A DNA stretch of 18,840 bases from Gemmatimonadales bacterium. GTDB lineage: Bacteria; Gemmatimonadota; Gemmatimonadetes; Gemmatimonadales; GWC2-71-9. Position 1 is the stretch's first letter, and each line of letters starts with the position of its first letter. This document shows, one piece after another, positions 13,998 through 18,840 of this stretch. The stretch covers positions 1 to 18,840 of the forward strand of contig SPDF01000007.1 in the NCBI GenBank assembly GCA_004525055.1. The letters are read 5' to 3'. The translations under genes and the position numbers were made by a program. The notes below the pieces were generated by a model, which worked only from the letters and a program-made list of their open reading frames with translations, was not told where the DNA came from and searched no databases.

Positions 13998-14655
13998 TCG
14001 AGTCAACGACAATCGTGATGTCCAGTCTGGCCGGTACTGAAGGAACGGTGAGCCGTGCGGAGACCGGTGCTCCGTCGGCATCGAGTCGGGTCTCGACGAT
14101 TCCCATCGTGACCCCGCCACGCTGCCACTCTGCCCGCAAGGTACCCGGGCTTGCGGCCCGGTGGGAATAGCGGACGGTATCCGCGCCGTTGGCCCATTGG
14201 AGCAGGGTGTTTCCCTCGCTCCGGGTCCCTCGGCTCCTGGCACCCCGCGGTGGCGGGCGAATGACCCCGAACATCGCCCACATCAACGGGTAGCTGGGAA
14301 TGAGGCGCGCGATCACATCGGGAGGATGCACCCACTGCGCCTGATCGCCGACCACCATCGCCGCCGCTCCACCAAGACCCAGGGGACCCGCGATGTCGAA
14401 CCGCATCGAGTCGGGACCCGCCAACCGTGCGCTTCCCCGCCCGCCGACCGAGGCCTGCCCATCGTTGAAGAGCCACCGAAACCGGTTGAGCCGATGCCCC
14501 GACGGGGCGGTGGCCGAGGCCCACCGGGCGGCCTCGGCGGCGCTCACCGGGGGCAGGTTCTGCGGAGCGGGAGCTGGGGCCGACCTGACACAGGCCGCCA
14601 AGACGCAAAGATAGGAGAGGCGACCCAGGTGGTCAAGCCGAAAGTGTTGTGGCAT
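13951..14655 (-). CDS. LolA/LolB-like outer-membrane lipoprotein
   Basis: This is a 234-residue lipoprotein with lipobox VLAAC (acylated C22). The mature part resembles the LolA/LolB/DUF4292 fold, a half-barrel that binds acyl chains: FRWLFNDGQASVGGRGSARLAGPDSMRFDIAGPLGLGGAAAMVVGDQAQWV, then a helix-containing stretch and YSHRAASPGTLRAEWQR, and a C-terminal strand DITIVVDSIAL. By family it would accept or pass on lipoproteins or lipids at the outer membrane. The link to Lol function is inference from fold and from lptE next door. It starts at the ATG at 14655, 30 nt after the cyclophilin gene, without a Shine-Dalgarno site (ACTCCT precedes it). Its tail overlaps the chosen lptE start. Confidence 0.7.
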   Translation of the reverse strand: MPQHFRLDHLGRLSYLCVLAACVRSAPAPAPQNLPPVSAAEAARWASATAPSGHRLNRFRWLFNDGQASVGGRGSARLAGPDSMRFDIAGPLGLGGAAAMVVGDQAQWVHPPDVIARLIPSYPLMWAMFGVIRPPPRGARSRGTRSEGNTLLQWANGADTVRYSHRAASPGTLRAEWQRGGVTMGIVETRLDADGAPVSARLTVPSVPARLDITIVVDSIALAFPRSVWTPPAP

Positions 14656-14685
14656 AGGAGTTTATCGTGGATCAGTTCAAGGACT

Positions 14686-16743
14686 TCATCGCCTGATGAG
14701 CCGGATCGCAGCGCCCTCTGTCACACGGAGCAGTGCGCCTGGTGCCCCCACCACTCGACCGAATATCGTGTATCTGCCGTCCAGCTGCGGCTGTCCCCCG
14801 AGGGTCAGGAAGAACTGGCTGCCACCGGTATCGGATCCCGAGAGCGCCATCGCCAGTTGGTAGCCGTCGAACCGTCGCTGGTTGATCTCGTCCCGGATGG
14901 CGTACCCCGGCCCGCCCCAGCCATCGCCGCGGGGGTCGCCGTCCCGCACGATCAACGCCGGAATGACTCGCGACCACCGCCCCTTGTCGAAGAAGCGCCG
15001 GTCGAGCAGGGTCAGGAAATTGACGACGGTCAGCGGCGCCTCCGGTCCGAAGAGCTCGACCTCGATGACGTCCCGTTGGTCCGTTTCGATGTAGATGTGC
15101 GGATGTGCGTCCGGGGACTCCGGGGAGGCGACAAACCGCTGGGCAATCTCCCGGTAGTCCTGGAGGGTGCGATGTGTCTCGATGGGGAATGCCGGCCCCC
15201 ACCGACTGGAGGCCGCCGGCCAGGCTACTTCGGCCCAGAGATGCACCACGTAGTTGGATGGCCGCGGGGTGCGAGCGAGGAAGTTCCGCGACACCGCATC
15301 GGCGTCCTGGTCCGAGAGGCTGGCGAGGGTCCGGAGCGCGAGCAGCGCGCCGATGGCCGCATCGGGTACGGAGTCACCATCGGCACGCTCGTACGCGGCC
15401 TTGAGAGGGGCGATATCGTCTGCGACCGGAGCCCGCGCCATCGCCTCGGCTGCCAGCGTGCGCACGCCGACATCGGGATGGTTCAGCAGCCCCCGGGCCG
15501 TGGCGAGCAGCTGAGGGTTCGGTCCATCAACAGCCTCAAACCAACCCTCCAAGGCCGCAGCCGCTACCCGCCCATCGGGATCGGTGAAGAAGTCTGGATG
15601 CGACACATCGGGGCCCGGGGCCACCCAACCCCACCCTTCGGCGGCGGTAGCGCGCTCCGGCCAGCGGGGACTCGTGGTCCAGTCAGCGGAGAGAGACCGG
15701 AAGGAGTCGGCGCTGATCCGCGCCAACCCCAGCAACGCCTCCTGGCGCAGCGCGAACGTGCCCTTCCCTTCACGCACCACGCGGGACAGCTGTGCCACGG
15801 CGACGGGTCCCCCCGATTGCCCCAGCGCCCTGGCCGCCTCGACCTGAACGTTGAAGACCGGGTCGGACAGTTCGGCAATGACTTCGTCCGCTGCCTCTGG
15901 GCGTCCATAGGTCGCCAAGGACCGCAGCGCGTTGATGCGCACCCCCGCGTTCTCGTCCCGCGCGGCGCGGCCCAGCAGCTGGACAACACTTCCCGGCTCA
16001 AGACCGGCGGTCGCGGAGTACCGCGCGGTCAGGGCGCGAGCGGCGTACATCCGCACCGTCGGGTGCTGATCCTGGAGCGCGCCGAGAAACGTCGGTCCCG
16101 CGGCGGGTGCCCCGATCTGGCCAAGCGAGAAGATCGCCCGCCAGCGGAGTTCGTCGTCGCTGCTTTCGGCGAGTGCCATGAGTTGTCGGCTCGGGCTTGC
16201 CGCCCCGAGCCGCCACGAGTCGAGGGCCGCGTGGCGGACGAGCACGTCGCCGGCTCCCGTGACCGACAGGTTCGCCGTGTTGTTCAGCACTCGGGCGACC
16301 ATCTCCGCGGCCGCGGGGCCGCCGATCTTCGCCAGGGCAGTGACGATCTCTTCTGCTGTCTCGATCGTCGGCGTCGGCATCGCAGTGAGTTGGGCAATGA
16401 GCGGCGCCACCGCCGCCGTATCCCGCAGGAGCCCGAGGGCGAACGCCACGGTGGCGTGAATCGTCGAGTCGCGGTCCTGCAGCATCGGGAGGAGGAGGGC
16501 CGTCCCCCGCAGGTCTCCGATTCGGCCGATCGATATCGCAGCGGTGCGCCGGACGATCGGCTCCGGGGAGAGCGTCGCGGCTTCGAGTGTGCTCTGTGCC
16601 CACTGGCGGGCGTCTTCCGCCTGGAGCAGCGGGGCAATCGCCTCGACGATGGCGGCGTCCTGCGCCCGAAGCGGGGTCGTCGCGGCGACGAGAAGGGACA
16701 GCAGCGAGAGCAGGATGCCAGCGCCTCGTGTGGTCATGCTCAT
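14686..16743 (-). CDS. exported HEAT-repeat protein with C-terminal cyclophilin domain
   Basis: This 685-residue protein begins with a signal peptide (residues 1-27, ending PLRAQ). Residues 30-490 are alpha-helical HEAT repeats, for example VRRTAAISIGRIGD, RWRAIFSLGQIGAP, VRINALRSLATYG and VQVEAARALGQSGG. They form a solenoid suited to protein binding. Residues 549-668 are a cyclophilin-type peptidyl-prolyl isomerase: IYIETDQRDVIEVELFGPEAPLTVVNFL, SRVIP with the catalytic arginine R592, GGSQFFLTLG at 640-649 and LDGRYTIFGRV at 654-664. Several secondary active-site residues of human CypA are changed (R at the Q63 position, Y near H126), so activity may be reduced. It probably acts as a periplasmic folding factor. 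Its ATG overlaps the upstream stop (ATGA, 16740-16743). Confidence 0.88.
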   Translation of the reverse strand: MSMTTRGAGILLSLLSLLVAATTPLRAQDAAIVEAIAPLLQAEDARQWAQSTLEAATLSPEPIVRRTAAISIGRIGDLRGTALLLPMLQDRDSTIHATVAFALGLLRDTAAVAPLIAQLTAMPTPTIETAEEIVTALAKIGGPAAAEMVARVLNNTANLSVTGAGDVLVRHAALDSWRLGAASPSRQLMALAESSDDELRWRAIFSLGQIGAPAAGPTFLGALQDQHPTVRMYAARALTARYSATAGLEPGSVVQLLGRAARDENAGVRINALRSLATYGRPEAADEVIAELSDPVFNVQVEAARALGQSGGPVAVAQLSRVVREGKGTFALRQEALLGLARISADSFRSLSADWTTSPRWPERATAAEGWGWVAPGPDVSHPDFFTDPDGRVAAAALEGWFEAVDGPNPQLLATARGLLNHPDVGVRTLAAEAMARAPVADDIAPLKAAYERADGDSVPDAAIGALLALRTLASLSDQDADAVSRNFLARTPRPSNYVVHLWAEVAWPAASSRWGPAFPIETHRTLQDYREIAQRFVASPESPDAHPHIYIETDQRDVIEVELFGPEAPLTVVNFLTLLDRRFFDKGRWSRVIPALIVRDGDPRGDGWGGPGYAIRDEINQRRFDGYQLAMALSGSDTGGSQFFLTLGGQPQLDGRYTIFGRVVGAPGALLRVTEGAAIRLIRR

Positions 16744-17159
16744 GCTGGATCGCCCACGGGGTGCAGGAGGGCGGCGACCTCGGCCGGCAAGCGGGTCGGC
16801 TCGAATTTATGGTTCAGGCTCAGCATCCGCGTTTCGGCGCTCACCAGCAGGGCTCCTGTCTCGGCGTGCGTGAGTCGGTAGGCGAAGGTGACCCGCCGGC
16901 TCGCCAGCTCCCGGACCCAGCACCGCACCTGGACCAGATCGTCGTAGCGGGCAGGGCGATGGTATCGCATGGTCAGGTCCCCCACGACAAGGAAGAACCC
17001 CATCGCCTCCAGTTCGCGATAGGTCATCCCGGCCTGTCGGAGGTGCTCGGTGCGCGCCACATCGAGCCAGACCGCGTACCGGGAGTGATATACAACGCCC
17101 ATCGCGTCGATTTCGGAGTAGTTGACTCGAGCGACTGTGTCAGAGTGGGTGACGGGCAT
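16740..17159 (-). CDS. YbgC/FadM-type acyl-CoA thioesterase
   Basis: This 139-residue hot-dog-fold thioesterase belongs to the YbgC group, which hydrolyses acyl-CoA or acyl-ACP; E. coli YbgC is encoded beside the Tol-Pal envelope genes. The active-site segment VNYSEIDAMGVVYHSRYAVWLDVARTEHLR is intact, with the catalytic aspartate (D in EIDAMG) and the VYH motif. VVGDLTMRYHRPARYDDLV and RVTFAYRLTHAETGALLVSAET follow, as usual. I start at the ATG at 17159; a TTG at 17186 would add nine residues, and neither has a clear ribosome site. A TTGACT at 17214-17209 could be its -35, with a poor -10. It is the first gene of the long minus-strand envelope operon and is divergent from the LpxH-like gene. 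Confidence 0.9.
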   Translation of the reverse strand: MPVTHSDTVARVNYSEIDAMGVVYHSRYAVWLDVARTEHLRQAGMTYRELEAMGFFLVVGDLTMRYHRPARYDDLVQVRCWVRELASRRVTFAYRLTHAETGALLVSAETRMLSLNHKFEPTRLPAEVAALLHPVGDPA

Positions 17160-17227
17160 GGGAAGCCGGGGACGGGGTTGCGTCAAGGTTGGCCCGGACA
17201 GCGGCGAAAGTCAAATGCCACAAGCGC

Positions 17228-17257
17228 TTGCGAGACAGCCGGAGTGGTTCCTATCTT
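17228..17257 (+). promoter_or_regulatory. candidate promoter of the LpxH-like gene
   Basis: TTGCGA at 17228-17233 and TATCTT at 17252-17257 are separated by 18 nt. Transcription would start at about 17263-17265, which coincides with a GTG in frame with the metallophosphoesterase. This would make the mRNA leaderless. The -10 matches the consensus at only 4 positions. Confidence 0.35.
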
Positions 17258-17262
17258 CTGTC

Positions 17263-17994
17263 GTGTTCGGCACTCAACTCCTCGTTCTCTCTGACGCCCA
17301 CGTCGGCGCCACGCCGCCCGAAGTCGAGGAGTCCCTCCTCGCCTTTCTCGAGCGCGCGCCCTCCCTCGGAGACTCGCTCCTCCTCAACGGTGACATCTTC
17401 GATTTCTGGTTTGCCTACCCACGCCTGATCCCACGGCGCGGGTTCGAAGTGGCAGCGGCGATACGTCGGGTCCGGAAGCAGATGCCGGTTGCCATGGTGG
17501 GCGGCAATCACGATCGCTGGGGAGAAGATTTCTGGGAGAAGGACCTCGACGTGCGATTCGCGCCGCTCCGGATGGAGCTTCTCATCGGTGAGCGACGCGT
17601 CCTGGCGTTGCACGGCGATGGCGTGACTGAATCACACTGGTCCGCGGCGGTCCTGCAGCAATTCACCCGACACCCCGCGGTGGTCACGATATGGAAATAC
17701 GCGCCGACCTGGTTCGCGTTCTGGGTGGTCGACCGGATGACCTACTCGCTGGGGAATACGGTCCGGGACGAAGCGATCCTGCAGCGCGCGTCGGAACGGC
17801 AGAGGGCGTGGGCGGAAGCCGAGTTGGCGAAGGACCCCCGACTCGGCTGCCTCGTGATGGGACACACGCACCGGGCCATGCTCTCCGAGCCGAACCCGGG
17901 TCAGCAGTTCCTGAATCCCGGCGCCTGGATGGATGGGTTCCGCTATGGCGTCGTGACCCCGACGAGCGCCGAATTGGCGGTCTGGCGAGGCTAG
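17263..17994 (+). CDS. LpxH-like UDP-2,3-diacylglucosamine diphosphatase family metallophosphoesterase
   Basis: This is a calcineurin-like metallophosphoesterase with the full set of dimetal motifs in LpxH order: LSDAHVG (D-x-H), LLNGDIFDFWF (GD-x-x-D), VGGNHDRWGED (GNHD), LHGDG and MGHTHRA (GHTH). LpxH cleaves UDP-2,3-diacylglucosamine to lipid X in lipid A synthesis. The adjacent LPS-export and heptose genes favour that role, but related phosphoesterases have other substrates. The frame extends upstream. I take the GTG at 17263 (MFGTQLLVLSDAH, 243 residues), which fits the family length and a possible leaderless promoter. The ATG at 17215 is the alternative and adds 16 residues. It is divergent from the ybgC-like gene and ends four bases before the convergent murI stop. 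Confidence 0.85.
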   Translation: MFGTQLLVLSDAHVGATPPEVEESLLAFLERAPSLGDSLLLNGDIFDFWFAYPRLIPRRGFEVAAAIRRVRKQMPVAMVGGNHDRWGEDFWEKDLDVRFAPLRMELLIGERRVLALHGDGVTESHWSAAVLQQFTRHPAVVTIWKYAPTWFAFWVVDRMTYSLGNTVRDEAILQRASERQRAWAEAELAKDPRLGCLVMGHTHRAMLSEPNPGQQFLNPGAWMDGFRYGVVTPTSAELAVWRG

Positions 17995-17998
17995 GTGT

Positions 17999-18799
17999 CT
18001 ACCCTAACCGCACTAGTTCCGGTTCCCCCAGCCGCTCCCCCAGAAACCTCGCGCCCACCTGAAGGAACCGCGCCTGGTCGTCGCTGACCACGAAGCGATG
18101 GCTCCCCGGTACGGTCGTTCCGCTCCCGGTCCCGGCCTCCTCCAGCGCCTCCGCGAGACGGGTCGCCGTTTCCTCCGCGCTGTCGATCAACACCACCTTC
18201 CCCCCCATGACCTCGTGCAGCAGCGGCTTCAAGAGCGGGTAGTGGGTGCATCCCAACACGAGCGTGTCGGTCCCGGCATGGCGCAGGGGCCCGAGATACT
18301 CGTCCGCGACTAGCCGAGTGGCGGGGTGATCGAACCATCCTTCCTCGACCAGCGGCACGAAGAGCGGGCAGGCGACCTGTTCGATCCGGGCAGCGGGAAG
18401 GACTTGTCGAATCGCCGTGGGATAGGCCTGGCTGGCGACGGTGCCGGCGGTTCCGATGACGCCGATCCCTCCACCCCGTGTGGCCTTTGCAGCGGCGCGC
18501 GCTCCCGGCTCGATGACGCCGAGGACCGGGACGGGTGACGCTGCACGGAGGGCGTCGAGGGCGTGGGCGGTGCTGGTGTTGCAGGCGACCACGACCGATT
18601 TGACCCCCTGCCCCAGCAGCCAGTCGAGGATCTCCAGGCTGTAACGGCGTACCGTGTCCGGCGACTTCGGGCCGTAGGGCACGCGCGCCGTGTCGCCGAA
18701 GTAAATGGTCGATTCCATCGGCAGTCGTTCATAGATGGCGCGGGCGACGGTCAGGCCGCCGATTCCCGAGTCGAAGATCCCGATCGGAGCCGCGTTCAC
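17999..18799 (-). CDS. murI: glutamate racemase
   Basis: MurI converts L-glutamate to D-glutamate for peptidoglycan, in the cytoplasm. The 266-residue protein is full length and shows the two catalytic cysteines in their motifs: VACNTSTAHALDALR (C73) and LVLGCTHYPLL (C184). The N-terminal IGIFDSGIGGLTV with D10 and S11 and the segment FGDTARVPYGPKS (35-47) are also typical. The start is a GTG at 18799, close to the window edge. No strong ribosome site is visible and the frame stays open upstream, so a slightly earlier start cannot be excluded. It converges on the LpxH-like gene with only four bases between stops, so terminators, if any, lie inside coding DNA. Confidence 0.96.
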   Translation of the reverse strand: MNAAPIGIFDSGIGGLTVARAIYERLPMESTIYFGDTARVPYGPKSPDTVRRYSLEILDWLLGQGVKSVVVACNTSTAHALDALRAASPVPVLGVIEPGARAAAKATRGGGIGVIGTAGTVASQAYPTAIRQVLPAARIEQVACPLFVPLVEEGWFDHPATRLVADEYLGPLRHAGTDTLVLGCTHYPLLKPLLHEVMGGKVVLIDSAEETATRLAEALEEAGTGSGTTVPGSHRFVVSDDQARFLQVGARFLGERLGEPELVRLG

Positions 18800-18840
18800 C
18801 GCAAGCGCACCGGAACGGAGACCGCACCGGCGACCCCCCC

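Noticed and set aside
14161..16881. 906-codon plus-strand open frame
   Set aside because: It lies opposite the HEAT/cyclophilin gene, which has a signal peptide and recognisable repeats. The plus frame has no domain and is R/G/H-rich.

Overview
The window is GC-rich, and its gene content points to a diderm bacterium that makes lipopolysaccharide. An LptE-like lipoprotein, a LolA/LolB-like lipoprotein, a stand-alone heptose-1-phosphate adenylyltransferase and an LpxH-like metallophosphoesterase all lie within about 7 kb, and many products carry signal peptides or lipoboxes. A PadR gene followed by a membrane protein with an 'LLRLYPRRF' N-terminus, secreted HEAT/cyclophilin fusions, and frequent GTG starts and stop/start overlaps suggest Gemmatimonadota or a neighbouring phylum. 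That placement is inference from style and content, not a database match.

Layout. 1-586: possible tail of an upstream gene, then a cold-shock gene (+) with its own promoter and a terminator. 586-4721 (minus): PadR regulator, membrane protein, aldehyde dehydrogenase, secreted M55 peptidase, small secreted protein. The padR promoter has a perfect palindrome filling its -35/-10 spacer. 4793-6633: tRNA-Pro(TGG) with terminator, then a secreted protein of unknown family, enclosed by a 73-nt direct repeat whose second copy holds only the 5' half of the tRNA; a hydrophobic ORF remnant lies beyond it. 6692-8398 (+): ArnT/PMT-like membrane glycosyltransferase. 8361-10653 (minus): SnoaL-like lipoprotein, SMP-30-like beta-propeller lipoprotein and rdgB, with two related hairpin repeats between them. 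10650-17159 (minus): a tightly packed run of ybgC-like thioesterase, HEAT/cyclophilin protein, LolA/B-like lipoprotein, lptE, a small one-TM protein, CPA2 antiporter, rfaE2, rph and rdgB, most joined by 4-47 nt overlaps or very short gaps. 17263-17994 (+): LpxH-like metallophosphoesterase. 17999-18799 (minus): murI.

How the genes fit together. The 10-17 kb run looks like one co-transcribed envelope block: lipoprotein handling (LolA/B-like), LPS export (LptE), core heptose activation (RfaE2), envelope protein folding (cyclophilin) and ion homeostasis (antiporter). Two RNA/nucleotide housekeeping genes (rph, rdgB) sit at its end. LpxH-like and MurI beside it add lipid A and peptidoglycan precursor steps. 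The left end is a smaller, separately regulated block under PadR.

No clearly novel defence system, CRISPR array, transposase or integrase is visible. The most unusual structure is the split tRNA-Pro duplication around the lone secreted-protein gene, followed by the padR operator/promoter and the candidate leaderless starts.
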